A stretch of DNA of 64,000 bases from Phycisphaerae bacterium. GTDB lineage: Bacteria > Planctomycetota > Phycisphaerae > Phycisphaerales > UBA1924. The position numbers and the translations under genes are program-made. Shown in pieces: positions 52,525 to 61,684 of this stretch. Location of the stretch: assembly GCA_030429705.1 (NCBI GenBank), contig JAUIES010000002.1:188001-252000 (forward strand). Reading direction: 5' to 3'. The notes under the pieces were generated by a model. The model was not told the origin of the DNA. It saw only the letters and a list, made by a program, of their open reading frames with translations, and did no database searches. Each line of letters begins with the position of its first letter. Positions within the stretch are counted from its first letter, which is position 1.

Positions 52525-54480
52525 TTGAGTACGCAAGCCACAGAGAACGGGATAACCAACAATCGCAGCGTTGACGACCAAGCGATTCCGAAGCTGCCGT
52601 TTTTCGGTTCGCGGTGGGAAATCGCCTTCGTCTTCATTGGCGGCTTGCTCGTCGTCGCGGCTTGGGGTTCCGCGAGACTGCACCATCCCGAGTGGATCAT
52701 GTGGACCCTCTGCGCCGCCAGCGCGATTGTCACCAGTCCACGAACTTTCTTGCGTGCGGTGCAGGCTGTCAGAGCGTTGCAGGTTGATATTGATGTACTG
52801 ATGTTTGTCTCGGCATTCGGTGCTGCTGCCATTCAGCGACCTGTCGAGGGGGCGTTTCTGCTGTTCCTGTTCGGTCTAGGAGCCGTTGGCGAACATCTGT
52901 CGTTGCAACGAGCAGAGAGTTCGCTCAAGGGCCTCCAGTCACTCGCGCCCGAAAGCGCTGAGCGCCTCGATGAGAACGAATCGGTTACCAGCGTTCCCAT
53001 AGAGGAACTGGTTGTAGGAGACTTGATTCGAATTCGGCCGTTTGATCGAATCCCGTGCGATGGTGAGTTGATCGAAGGATCGACCGCGATCGACGAGTCC
53101 ACTCTGACCGGCGAACCCATTCCGGTTTCAAAAGTGCCCGGAGACGAACTCCTCGCGGGGACACTCAATACGACCAACGGCATTACCGTTCGGGTGACTC
53201 GCGCCGCGTCAGAGAGTGCGTTGGCGCGCGTGATCCGGGTGGTGACAGAAGCGCGATCTCGCCGCGCCCCCGTTGAACGACTGACCGAACGCATCGAGAA
53301 GTGGTACGCACCGTGTGTGTTGGTGGCTGCATCGCTCGTTTTTGCCATACCCACGGCCGCGTTCGGCGATGCGGCGATGTGGTTCTACCGATCAATGGCA
53401 TTCCTGACAGCAGCATCGCCGTGTGCGCTCGCAATTGGTGCGCCCGCGACCTATCTCTGTGGCATCGCGGCTGGCGCTCGTCGTGGCATTGTGTTCAAAG
53501 GTGGCGAAAGTATCGAGGCTTTTGCAAAAGTCAAGACAATGGTTCTCGATAAGACTGGCACCATCACAACAGGTAAGCCCCGTGTACATCGAGTAATCAC
53601 GCTGAGTGGATCCGAAGACGACCTGTTGTCGTTCGCAGCATCGGTTGAGTCCCAAGCCTCTCATCCGTTGGCTGACGCGATCGTCCATGAAGCCGGTGAG
53701 CGCGAACTTGTTGTTGAACAAGCTCAGGCTGTCGAACAGATCGCCGGCATTGGTGTGCAGGCCCGGGTCGGGGGGGCATTTGTGCGGGTGTCATCGCCGA
53801 AGACCATCGACGACCAACCTGGCGCAGACGAAGCAAGACTCGCTGTCCACGAACTCGCATCTATTGGTGATTCTGTCGTTGTCGTTGAGGTCGATGGTCG
53901 CATCATCGGTCTGATTGGCGTGCGTGATGCTGTTCGACCTGACGCTGCGCACGCTCTTCAAACGCTTCGATCGCGCGGGTTGCGACTCATCATGGCGACT
54001 GGCGATCATCAGGAATCTGCGCAGGTGATTGCGAACGAAGTCGGTCTCGACGAGGTGTACGCCGACCAGTCACCCCAGGACAAAATGAATGTTTTGGAGC
54101 GTTTGTCAGAAGAAGCGGGTCCAGTCGCCATGATCGGTGATGGCGCGAACGACGCACCGGCACTCGCCCGCGCCTCCGTCAGTTTGTCAATGGGTGGCGC
54201 CGCGTCAGATGTCGCAGCCGACAATGCCGACATCGTGCTTATGGGCGAACGAATGCAGGCGATTCTCGATGCGCACGAAGCGGCTCGCTTTGCCGCGAGA
54301 ATCATGCGTCAAAACCTGGTGATCGCGCTCACCGTAATTCTAGTGGTAGCCCCTCTCGCGATCTTTGGCATTGCGGACCTTGGTCCAGCCGTCGTGTTTC
54401 ACGAGGGATCAACAGTCGTCGTGGTACTTAACGCTCTGCGTCAACTTCGCCGGTCACGAATCACAACAAAATCACCGTGA
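52525..54480 (+). CDS. P1B-4-type heavy-metal-transporting ATPase
   Basis: A P-type ATPase of 651 residues. Phosphorylation site DKTGT (Asp342), TGE loop (LTGEPIP), and hinge GDGANDAP are present. The ion-binding motifs are SPC (Ser298-Pro299-Cys300) in TM4 and HEGST (His626) in the last TM segment, which define the P1B-4 subgroup (CoaT/CtpD/CzcP; Co2+, Zn2+ or Fe2+ export). No N-terminal HMA metal-binding domain exists, also typical of this subgroup. The start is most likely TTG at 52525 with AAGGGAG four bases before it; TTG at 52510 is an alternative. The gene follows the HEAT/cytochrome gene by 33 bases. Confidence 0.92.
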   Translation: MSTQATENGITNNRSVDDQAIPKLPFFGSRWEIAFVFIGGLLVVAAWGSARLHHPEWIMWTLCAASAIVTSPRTFLRAVQAVRALQVDIDVLMFVSAFGAAAIQRPVEGAFLLFLFGLGAVGEHLSLQRAESSLKGLQSLAPESAERLDENESVTSVPIEELVVGDLIRIRPFDRIPCDGELIEGSTAIDESTLTGEPIPVSKVPGDELLAGTLNTTNGITVRVTRAASESALARVIRVVTEARSRRAPVERLTERIEKWYAPCVLVAASLVFAIPTAAFGDAAMWFYRSMAFLTAASPCALAIGAPATYLCGIAAGARRGIVFKGGESIEAFAKVKTMVLDKTGTITTGKPRVHRVITLSGSEDDLLSFAASVESQASHPLADAIVHEAGERELVVEQAQAVEQIAGIGVQARVGGAFVRVSSPKTIDDQPGADEARLAVHELASIGDSVVVVEVDGRIIGLIGVRDAVRPDAAHALQTLRSRGLRLIMATGDHQESAQVIANEVGLDEVYADQSPQDKMNVLERLSEEAGPVAMIGDGANDAPALARASVSLSMGGAASDVAADNADIVLMGERMQAILDAHEAARFAARIMRQNLVIALTVILVVAPLAIFGIADLGPAVVFHEGSTVVVVLNALRQLRRSRITTKSP

Positions 54481-54509
54481 ACCATCAACGGTTAAGCATC
54501 ACTGCGTTC

Positions 54510-55778
54510 TCAACTCATTTGATTGATAAACGACTCGATTCGATCTATGCCCGCATGAATCTGTTCTTCGCTACAGGCGAATGAAATGCGCACGCAGTCG
54601 CCGCCACAGCCGCCGAAGTCCTCCCCAGGTACGAGCGCGACTTTGGCTTCGTCGAGGAGCGATTCACACAGGCACAGCGCCGTTCCGATGACTCTTCCGC
54701 CCGGTGTGATGCGCCCGACGAGTTCCGAGATATCAGGGAACACATAGAACGCACCGGTTGGCTGCGGGCATTGCACACCTTCGATCGCTGCCACACGATC
54801 GTAGATCAACTTCGCCCGCGCGGCGAATGCTTGTCGCATGCGCTCGACTTCGTCCTTGACGCTTGGGTCGGTCAACGCTGTGCGAATGGCCGGATACAGA
54901 AAACTCGTGATGTTGGTCGTCATCTGACTTTGCAGCGTGCCCATCGCCTTGATGAATTTGGAACCAAACTCACCCGGCATCGCGGCATATCCGACGCGCC
55001 AGCCAGTCATCGCATACGCCTTGCTCAACCCGTTCAGCGTCACGGTGCGATCGGCGACTTCAGAAACCGAACCGATCGAAAAATGGGGGTTGTCGCCATA
55101 GACGATCTTCTCGTAGATCTCGTCAGTCAGAATCACGAGATTTGGTGCGACTGATCCAGAGGCTTTCGCAACAACTCGAGCAAACGCGCGAAGTTCGGCC
55201 TCGCTGTACATCGTGCCGCACGGATTGCTCGGGCTATTTAAGACGAGGATCCGGCTGTTCGGTGTGATGGCGGCTTCCAGCTGGGGGGCTGTCATCTTGA
55301 AGTCCGTCTCAGGTGTTGTCTCCACCTCAACCACGCGACCGCCGCACATCTCGGCGATCGGGCGATAACTCACCCACGCCGGGACCGGCAGGATGACTTC
55401 AGGAGCTGGCAGATTCGGTTCTGGAGGGTCAAGAAGGCACTGCATGGCGATGAAGAGAGCGTGCTTGGCGCCTGCACAAATGGCGATATTCTCGCCTTCG
55501 AGGTCCTCGATCCCATTTTCCTCGAGTAGTTTTTGTGCGATAACTTCACGGGTCTGCATGTCGCCGAGCGTTGGCATGTACTTGGTTTGACCGGCTTCGA
55601 GCGCCTGCATTGCCGCCTTTTTGATGATTGCTGGCGTATCAAAATCAGGCTCGCCGGCCGCAAATCCAAGCACATCTTCGCCCGCCGCTCGCAGCGCTTT
55701 GGCTTTATTGGTGATGGCTAGGGTCACGGACGGCTTGAGCGCTCCGACCCGACGAGAGATGTAGAGATGGGAAGACAT
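54510..55778 (-). CDS. Pyridoxal-phosphate class I aminotransferase, aspartate aminotransferase-like
   Basis: A protein of 422 residues. The family 1beta pattern is clear: GFAAGEPDFDTP, TKYMPTLGDMQTREVIAQ, NSPSNPCGTMYSE, DEIYEKIVYG, and the PLP lysine in LNGLSKAYAMTGWRVGY. The C-terminal PTGAFYVFPD and VRISFACSEEQI complete the set. Members convert aspartate and oxoglutarate, or other amino acids, in the cytoplasm. An insert GEDFGGCGGDCVRIS contains a Cys pair. It is a single gene on the minus strand. I assign no symbol, since aspC/aspB/alaA-type specificity cannot be resolved by eye. Confidence 0.9.
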   Translation of the reverse strand: MSSHLYISRRVGALKPSVTLAITNKAKALRAAGEDVLGFAAGEPDFDTPAIIKKAAMQALEAGQTKYMPTLGDMQTREVIAQKLLEENGIEDLEGENIAICAGAKHALFIAMQCLLDPPEPNLPAPEVILPVPAWVSYRPIAEMCGGRVVEVETTPETDFKMTAPQLEAAITPNSRILVLNSPSNPCGTMYSEAELRAFARVVAKASGSVAPNLVILTDEIYEKIVYGDNPHFSIGSVSEVADRTVTLNGLSKAYAMTGWRVGYAAMPGEFGSKFIKAMGTLQSQMTTNITSFLYPAIRTALTDPSVKDEVERMRQAFAARAKLIYDRVAAIEGVQCPQPTGAFYVFPDISELVGRITPGGRVIGTALCLCESLLDEAKVALVPGEDFGGCGGDCVRISFACSEEQIHAGIDRIESFINQMS

Positions 55779-55872
55779 GCATGAAGAATAGCGAGTCTTC
55801 GGCTCGCGATTCTGGACGATCCGGCACTCCGTGACCTACTGTTCACCAAACCGCCCTGCGGCTAGGGCTCGA

Positions 55873-55904
55873 CGGTCAGGGTGTGCGCTGTGCACGCCTG
55901 ACCG
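55873..55904 (+). promoter_or_regulatory. Hairpin in the rpsO leader
   Basis: CGGTCAGG (55873-55880) pairs with CCTGACCG (55897-55904) as an 8-bp stem, extended by GTGT/GCAC pairing past a bulge. It ends 26 bases before the rpsO ATG. S15 represses its own mRNA in several bacteria through different leader structures, so this is a plausible binding site; that is inference. Confidence 0.45.
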
Positions 55905-55930
55905 AGACACCTCGATGGAGAACGACGACC

Positions 55931-56200
55931 ATGCCTCTCACGACAGAAGAAACCGCCGAAATTGTCAAGCAGTTTGGACACTCACCGACCGACACTGGTT
56001 CGACAGAAGTCCAGATTGCGCTTCTTACCGCCCGAATCAAGCAACTCGCTGGGCACATGCGCGAGCACAAACTGGACATGCACAACCGTCGCGGACTTGT
56101 CATGATGGTTGGCAAGCGAAACCGTTTGCTTCGCTATCTGAAGAACAACAATCGCGACTCATATCTTGCGACGATTCAAGCACTCGGCCTTCGGAAGTAA
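55931..56200 (+). CDS. rpsO: 30S ribosomal protein S15
   Basis: Ribosomal protein S15 of 89 residues, full length. Recognisable segments are [20 protein letters not shown] (the 16S rRNA binding surface), [20 protein letters not shown] and [20 protein letters not shown]. It binds the h20-h22 junction of 16S rRNA early in assembly. The ATG at 55931 matches the usual N-terminus. A strong terminator follows, and pnp is the next gene, giving the classic rpsO-pnp order. Confidence 0.97.
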   Translation: MPLTTEETAEIVKQFGHSPTDTGSTEVQIALLTARIKQLAGHMREHKLDMHNRRGLVMMVGKRNRLLRYLKNNNRDSYLATIQALGLRK

Positions 56201-56205
56201 TTTTC

Positions 56206-56239
56206 GGCCTGCAGATTTCACAATCTGCAGGCCTTTTTC
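56206..56239 (+). terminator. Rho-independent terminator after rpsO
   Basis: A perfect 12-bp stem GGCCTGCAGATT/AATCTGCAGGCC with a TCAC loop, followed by TTTTTCG. Despite it, read-through into pnp may occur, as in other rpsO-pnp operons. Confidence 0.92.
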
Positions 56240-56461
56240 GTTTCGGGCGGGTCCGCTCGGGGAGTGGCAGTGGGCATCGGGTGGTCAGTCTGCGACCACG
56301 CCATGCCTTCTGCCCCTCAGCGTTCTGAGCGTACCCAAAATAACGCTAGATGCATCGTTCATCGGTGATCGGTACAGGATCGGTCACCACGCGGGAACGG
56401 TGTAGGCCTCCGGTGCATCCTGGCTTTCGGGACTCCGGACGGAATCAGAAGGGATTCAAGT

Positions 56462-58621
56462 ATGACACAGAATCAGGTCATCGTCGAAAAGGAAATCGGT
56501 GGACGCACACTCCGATTCGAGACTGGCAAAGTCGCCAAACTCGCCAACGCTGCCGTCATCGCCACATATGGCGAGAGCACCGTGCTCGCAACCGTTGTTC
56601 GCGATAAACCACGCCCCGGTATCGACTTCTTCCCCATGCAGGTCGACTACCGCGAGCGGACATCAGCAGCTGGCAAATTCCCTGGCGGCTTTCGCAAGCG
56701 TGAAGGCGCACCGAACGAAAAAGAAGTGCTCACCATGCGGATGATCGACCGACCGATCCGCCCACTCTTCCCCGATGGGTTCATCGATGAACTGCAGATC
56801 CAGTGCTGGGTCATGAGTCACGACGGCGAAAACGATACCGATGTGTTGGCGGCAACCGCAGCCTCGGCAGCACTTGCGATCAGCAACGCACCATTCGATG
56901 GCCCGCTCGCCACTGTGCGTGTCGGGCGAATCCACTCTGACGACGGTCCGACCTTTGTGATCAATCCGACGGTTTCACAACTTGAGTATTCCGATCTTGA
57001 TCTTGTGCTCTCCGGTCACCGCGATGGCATGAACATGATCGAAGTCGGAGCCGCCGAAGTGCCCGAAGCCGACATGCTCGATGCCATTCGCTTTGGTGAA
57101 TCAAACATCGCCGATGTTCTCGACCTGATCGATGAACTGGTGAGTAAGGCCGGGCAGGAGAAAGTCGTTGGTGAACTGGCACTGCCGCCAGCGGAGATCG
57201 CAGACAAAGTGAAGAGCCTCGTCGAAACGGAACTTCTTGAAGCACGGCAAGTGCCGGGCAAGGCCGATCGTGATGTTCGAGTCGGCGAAATCAAGTCAGC
57301 GATGCTCGATGAACATTTCCCGCTCAATGACAACGGGACTTTTGGCGACTTCAAGAAGAGCGAGACAGCCCGCAACCAAGCCAACGAAGCATTCCGCACA
57401 CTTGAGAAGAAACTCACGCGTCGCCTGATCGCTGAGCAGGGCATTCGTGCCGATCGACGCGGATTCACCGAAATCCGTCAACTCGAGATGGAAACGAGTG
57501 TCTTCCCTCGCACGCACGGCTCAGCATTCTTTCAACGCGGTGAAACGCAGAGTCTCGTCTCGTGTACGCTCGGTACCGGTCGCGATGAGCAGATCATCGA
57601 CGGCCTCATTCCTGAGTATGCAAAGAAGTTCACGCTGCACTACAACTTCCCCCCCTTCTGTACGGGTGAAGCCAAGCGCATCATGGGTCCCGGCAGGCGA
57701 GAAGTGGGGCACGGCGCACTCGCGGAGCGCTCGTTGCTTGCGATTCTCCCAAGCCCGGAAGACTTCCCGTACACCATTCGCCTCGTCAGCGACATCACCG
57801 AATCAAACGGTTCGAGTTCCATGGCGTCGGTCTGTGGCGGGTGTCTCGCGTTGATGGACGCAGGCGTTCCGATCCTGGCGACCTGTGCAGGTATCTCGGT
57901 CGGTCGATTCACCAACGATGACGGATCCAAAGAGATCTTTGTCACAGACATCATCGGTGAAGAGGACTTTTTCGGGGATATGGACTTCAAGGTCTCTGGT
58001 ACCCGCAATGGCATCACAGGCATCCAGCTCGATCTCAAGGCTCGCGGCCTGAATCTCAGCCAGATCACCGAGATCTTTGAGCAAGCCAAGAAGGGCCGAC
58101 TCGACATCATCGATCAGATGGAAGCCGTCATTCCCGCGCCGCGAGAAGATATTTCCAAGTATGCACCGCGATTGGTCTCGATTGATATCGATCCTGACAA
58201 AATTGGCAAACTCATCGGGCCAGGTGGCAAGACGATCCGTGCCCTTCAGGAGAAATACGGCGTCACCATCGATGTCGACGACGGCGGAATGGTCACGCTC
58301 GCAGCCTCCGACGGGTCGGGCGTTGCAGCATGCAAAGCCGAGATCGAAGCCCTGTGCGAAGAGGTCAAAGTTGGCACGATCTACGAAGGTAAGGTTGTGA
58401 GTGTCAAGGACTTCGGTGCATTCGTCGAATTGATCCCCGGCACCGACGGGATGTGCCATATCTCAGAGTTGGCTGAAGGATTCGTCGAGAAAGTCGCCGA
58501 TGTTGTGAAGGTGGGTCAACCTCTTCGCGTCAAGGTCATTCAAATCGATGATCAAGGTCGCATCAAGCTCAGTGCCAAGAAGGCAATGGCTGAAGAAGCC
58601 GCACCTGCCGGCACCGAATAA
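56462..58621 (+). CDS. pnp: Polyribonucleotide nucleotidyltransferase (PNPase)
   Basis: A protein of 719 residues, full length. Two RNase PH cores (about 10-230 and 320-550) are separated by an alpha-helical domain. The active second core has GTGRDEQIIDGL and FTLHYNFPPFCTGE, then DFPYTIRLVSDITESNGSSS with the catalytic acidic residues, and PILATCAGISVG. A KH domain carries IGKLIGPGGKTIRALQEKYG, and an S1 domain VGTIYEGKVVSVKDFGAFVE ends the protein. It degrades RNA 3' to 5' phosphorolytically. The rpsO-pnp order is standard. The start ATG at 56462 follows GGGATT, a poor site. Confidence 0.97.
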   Translation: MTQNQVIVEKEIGGRTLRFETGKVAKLANAAVIATYGESTVLATVVRDKPRPGIDFFPMQVDYRERTSAAGKFPGGFRKREGAPNEKEVLTMRMIDRPIRPLFPDGFIDELQIQCWVMSHDGENDTDVLAATAASAALAISNAPFDGPLATVRVGRIHSDDGPTFVINPTVSQLEYSDLDLVLSGHRDGMNMIEVGAAEVPEADMLDAIRFGESNIADVLDLIDELVSKAGQEKVVGELALPPAEIADKVKSLVETELLEARQVPGKADRDVRVGEIKSAMLDEHFPLNDNGTFGDFKKSETARNQANEAFRTLEKKLTRRLIAEQGIRADRRGFTEIRQLEMETSVFPRTHGSAFFQRGETQSLVSCTLGTGRDEQIIDGLIPEYAKKFTLHYNFPPFCTGEAKRIMGPGRREVGHGALAERSLLAILPSPEDFPYTIRLVSDITESNGSSSMASVCGGCLALMDAGVPILATCAGISVGRFTNDDGSKEIFVTDIIGEEDFFGDMDFKVSGTRNGITGIQLDLKARGLNLSQITEIFEQAKKGRLDIIDQMEAVIPAPREDISKYAPRLVSIDIDPDKIGKLIGPGGKTIRALQEKYGVTIDVDDGGMVTLAASDGSGVAACKAEIEALCEEVKVGTIYEGKVVSVKDFGAFVELIPGTDGMCHISELAEGFVEKVADVVKVGQPLRVKVIQIDDQGRIKLSAKKAMAEEAAPAGTE

Positions 58622-58647
58622 CGACTCATCAACAAGTCACACACGCT

Positions 58648-58683
58648 GCGGGCTCGTCATTTTGACGAGCCCGCGTGCATTTT
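58648..58683 (+). terminator. Rho-independent terminator after pnp
   Basis: A 12-bp stem GCGGGCTCGTCA/TGACGAGCCCGC with a 3-base loop (58648-58659 with 58663-58674), then GTGCATTTT. Confidence 0.85.
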
Positions 58684-58799
58684 GGCGCAGAATCTGGTAT
58701 TGTGATATCGGTCCTTGTGTGTCAGTCGCAAGGAAAGAGCGGTTGCGTAAGAACCGTTGTCACCCTGGAGGGGGTCACTGAATCGCGCTGGGGAATGCG

Positions 58800-59105
58800 A
58801 TGATGGATGAACAACCTCAAGAAATTCGAAACGCTGAAGGCATCGTCAAGTGGTTCGATCCGCGCAAAGGATTCGGCTTCATAGTCGGCCCGGACGGCCA
58901 GGATATCTTCGCACACTTTACGATCATCGAAGGCGAAGGGTTTCGCGTACTCCGTGATGGGTCGAAGGTGATGTACGATGCGGACAACAGCGAAAAGGGA
59001 TGGCGAGCAACACGCGTCGTTCGGTGTGAAGATGACGCTGAGTCCGAGTCGCCCGAGGTCGTTGTGGTTCAGCGAAACCCGCACGCTCGATCTCCTCGCC
59101 GATAG
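58800..59105 (+). CDS. Cold-shock domain protein with acidic C-terminal tail
   Basis: A protein of 101 residues with one cold-shock domain. GIVKWFDPRKGFGFIV contains RNP1, DIFAHFTII is RNP2, and EKGWRATRV ends the barrel. A polar N-terminus of about 10 residues and a 25-residue tail rich in Asp/Glu/Ser and Arg extend it beyond the usual 66-70. RNP2 reads DIFAHF rather than DVFVHF. It binds single-stranded RNA or DNA. Two ATG codons (58800, 58803) are in tandem. The 116-base leader has a hairpin around GCGGTTGCGTAAGAACCGT and GGAGGGGG upstream of the start. Confidence 0.9.
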   Translation: MMDEQPQEIRNAEGIVKWFDPRKGFGFIVGPDGQDIFAHFTIIEGEGFRVLRDGSKVMYDADNSEKGWRATRVVRCEDDAESESPEVVVVQRNPHARSPRR

Positions 59106-59159
59106 TTGTTCGATATCATTCAGCGTGTCCATGTGCTCTGATACACGAAGAGTTGCGCT

Positions 59160-60029
59160 GTGAATCCTGTTCTCGCCGGATTCATCGGTGTTTTATTCGG
59201 GGCTGTTGCAGGCGGCGCTCTTGTCGCTGTCCTGACCCGTCGCCACCTGCGACGCGCACGCGCACACGAACGAAGAGCACGCGCACACGAACGCCTGGCC
59301 GAGATGGGCTCAATGGCGGGCGGTCTCGCACATGAGATCAAAAACCCGCTCTCGACGATCGGGCTCAATGTCGAACTGCTCGAAGAAGCGATTGACGAAC
59401 TGGAAGTGCCCGAAGATCGTCGGCAACCACTGAACAGAAGGTTTCAGACACTTGCCCGCGAGGTCGATCGACTCCGCGGCATCCTATCAGACTTTCTGGA
59501 TTACGCGGGGGGGCTTCATCTTCGACCGGTTCGTCAGGATGTCAATGTAATCGTGGACGAACTCATTGATTTCTTCGCGCCCCAGGCTGCTCAGTCGGGC
59601 ATTCGAGTTCGCCCCATGCTGGCACCGACGAAGCTTGAAGCAGCATTTGATGCTCAACATGTGAAGCAGGCACTCCTCAATCTGATGCTCAATGCCGTTC
59701 AGGCGATGGCCGGTTCACATGGTGACCTCATCATCCGAACAGAGTCTGTGACCGAACCCGATGGCACGCAGGCGGTTGCGATCCATGTGACCGACACAGG
59801 ACCGGGGATGGACGCAGCTGTCCGCGAAAACATCTTTCGGCCTTACTTCACAACGAAATCGGGTGGCTCGGGGCTTGGCATGCCTACCGCCCGGCGATTG
59901 ATCGAAGCACATGGCGGCCGAATTGACATTTTCAGCGAACCAGGGAAGGGCACAGATGTCTGTGTCATCCTCCCCTGCACGCCGATCGATGAAGAAGGGT
60001 CTGAACCGAACGCGACACAGACCCCATAG
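59160..60029 (+). CDS. Sensor histidine kinase with short N-terminal membrane anchor
   Basis: A protein of 289 residues. It has one transmembrane helix (about 5-27), no recognisable sensor domain, and a kinase core with His58 in GGLAHEIKNPLSTI, N box ALLNLMLNAVQAM, and G boxes DTGPGMD and GGSGLGMPTARRLIEAHGG. It begins with GTG at 59160. Directly after the helix, a repeated RRARAHE segment (two copies, 21-bp DNA repeat) extends the helix. It may respond to an intramembrane or partner signal. No response regulator is adjacent. Its stop is 2 bases from the convergent flotillin stop. Confidence 0.88.
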   Translation: MNPVLAGFIGVLFGAVAGGALVAVLTRRHLRRARAHERRARAHERLAEMGSMAGGLAHEIKNPLSTIGLNVELLEEAIDELEVPEDRRQPLNRRFQTLAREVDRLRGILSDFLDYAGGLHLRPVRQDVNVIVDELIDFFAPQAAQSGIRVRPMLAPTKLEAAFDAQHVKQALLNLMLNAVQAMAGSHGDLIIRTESVTEPDGTQAVAIHVTDTGPGMDAAVRENIFRPYFTTKSGGSGLGMPTARRLIEAHGGRIDIFSEPGKGTDVCVILPCTPIDEEGSEPNATQTP

Positions 60030-60031
60030 CG

Positions 60032-61684
60032 TCAGTCGGTGACTGCTTGGTCAGCCGATCGATCAGACGAATCCTTCGCCTTCTCGACGGTGATCTGATC
60101 GCGGACCTTCCCAAGGGCGCCGGGCAGTTCGATTCCGGCTTGCTCAGCGAGTTCGTGCACCGCAGGCAATGATCCGATCAGCCCACTCAGAAAGTCGGCC
60201 GTCGCTCCGCGCGATCCCCCCTTGCCTTCGATCTGTGAGCCGCGTCCGTTGTCCCAGACCGTGATCTTGTCAATCTTCAGATTCTGGATTGCCTTCACCT
60301 GCTCGGCAACCAACTGCGGCAACTGCTCGATCATCAACAGAGTCGGGGCGACCTGCGGGTTGTCAGCACACGCAGCCACCAACTGTCGGTAACCCTCAGC
60401 CTTGGCTTCAAGTACCTTCTGCAGACCTTCCGCTTCCGCTTCGTATCGAGCGAGTACCGCATCCGCTTCACCGCGAGCCACACGGCGTTGCCGTTCGGCT
60501 TCGGCCTCAGCCTGAATCTCAATCCGCGTTTTCTCGATTTCCTGAGGTGCAAGTTCATCCTTCGAAAGCCGGGCAAGTTCCTGTTCTCGTTCGGCCTCGT
60601 AAATCTTCTGCTTCGCAATGGCGCTGGCAACATCGGCTCTGCGCTTGGCTTCTGCTTTCACCTCGGCCAGTTTCGCATCAGACTCTGCGATATTCTCTTT
60701 CGAGTTGTTTTCGCCACCGACTGCCATCGCTTCGGCTTCAGCGACTTCAACACGCTGTTGCTGTTCCGCCCGCTTGCTCGCGGCGACCATTTCCGCCGTC
60801 CGCTCTGCGACCGCGATTTCCTGGTCACGCTTGCTCTCTGCCTCACCGACCTGGGCTTCGGCTTCAAATCGAGCGACCGCCACACGCCGCATCCGTTCGG
60901 CCTCTTTCTGACCCTGATCAGCCAGAGCCTGTTCCTGGGCAACGCGCACATTCCGCTCACGAATCGCCGTTGCTTCACCGATCGCGCCTTCGCGCTCCTG
61001 ATCGGCTACATCCACTTTCGCACGGTTGATCGCCTCAGCAGCGGCCCGCTTCCCGATCGCCTGGATGTACCCAGACTCATCCGTGATGTCACGGATGTTC
61101 ACATTGATCAGTTCCAGCCCGATCTTGTTCACTTCCTGCGCAACATTCTCGTTGATCAGATTCATGAACTTCTCACGGTCCTTGTTGATCTCCTCGATCG
61201 AAAGCGTGGCAATCACGAGTCGCAACTGACCCAGAATGATGTCCTGCGCCTGATCCTTGATCTCTTGAGGCGTGAGCATCAACAGGCGTTCGGCTGCATT
61301 GTTCATCAACACGGGATCTGTCGAAATACCCACCGTAAAGGTTGAAGGAACATTCACCCGAATGTTGTTCAGCGACAACGCACCTTCAAGCGGGATTTCG
61401 ATCACGCGAGGCTCAAGGCTCAGATAGGCATACGACTGGATCAACGGGATGATGAATGAACCACCTCCGTGTTTACAGTCCGAAGCCCGTCCGCCTCCTA
61501 CTTTCCCGTAGATTACGAGGATGCGGTTCGATGGGCACCGCTTGTACAACGATTTGACAATCAAAATGCCGAACACTACCAAAAGGAGCGCGGCGACAGG
61601 AAGCCCGAGCCAGATCAATTCTGCAGGTAACCCCCCCGAGGTCGTCGTTGATGCCGGTACAATCAAACCCATCCTGTCAATCAT
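60032..61684 (-). CDS. Flotillin-like SPFH protein
   Basis: A protein of 550 residues. One N-terminal transmembrane helix (about 24-46), an SPFH/band-7 domain (about 55-220; RCPSNRILVIYGKVGGG, LTPQEIKDQAQDIILGQLR), then a very long Ala/Glu/Arg-rich coiled coil (about 225-450) with the flotillin pattern of AEAEA repeats, and a C-terminal domain with DKITVWDNGRG. It should form membrane microdomain scaffolds, as FloT does in Bacillus. It overlaps the NfeD-like gene by four bases (ATGA), so the two are translationally coupled, the usual pairing of flotillin with NfeD proteins. Confidence 0.93.
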   Translation of the reverse strand: MIDRMGLIVPASTTTSGGLPAELIWLGLPVAALLLVVFGILIVKSLYKRCPSNRILVIYGKVGGGRASDCKHGGGSFIIPLIQSYAYLSLEPRVIEIPLEGALSLNNIRVNVPSTFTVGISTDPVLMNNAAERLLMLTPQEIKDQAQDIILGQLRLVIATLSIEEINKDREKFMNLINENVAQEVNKIGLELINVNIRDITDESGYIQAIGKRAAAEAINRAKVDVADQEREGAIGEATAIRERNVRVAQEQALADQGQKEAERMRRVAVARFEAEAQVGEAESKRDQEIAVAERTAEMVAASKRAEQQQRVEVAEAEAMAVGGENNSKENIAESDAKLAEVKAEAKRRADVASAIAKQKIYEAEREQELARLSKDELAPQEIEKTRIEIQAEAEAERQRRVARGEADAVLARYEAEAEGLQKVLEAKAEGYRQLVAACADNPQVAPTLLMIEQLPQLVAEQVKAIQNLKIDKITVWDNGRGSQIEGKGGSRGATADFLSGLIGSLPAVHELAEQAGIELPGALGKVRDQITVEKAKDSSDRSADQAVTD

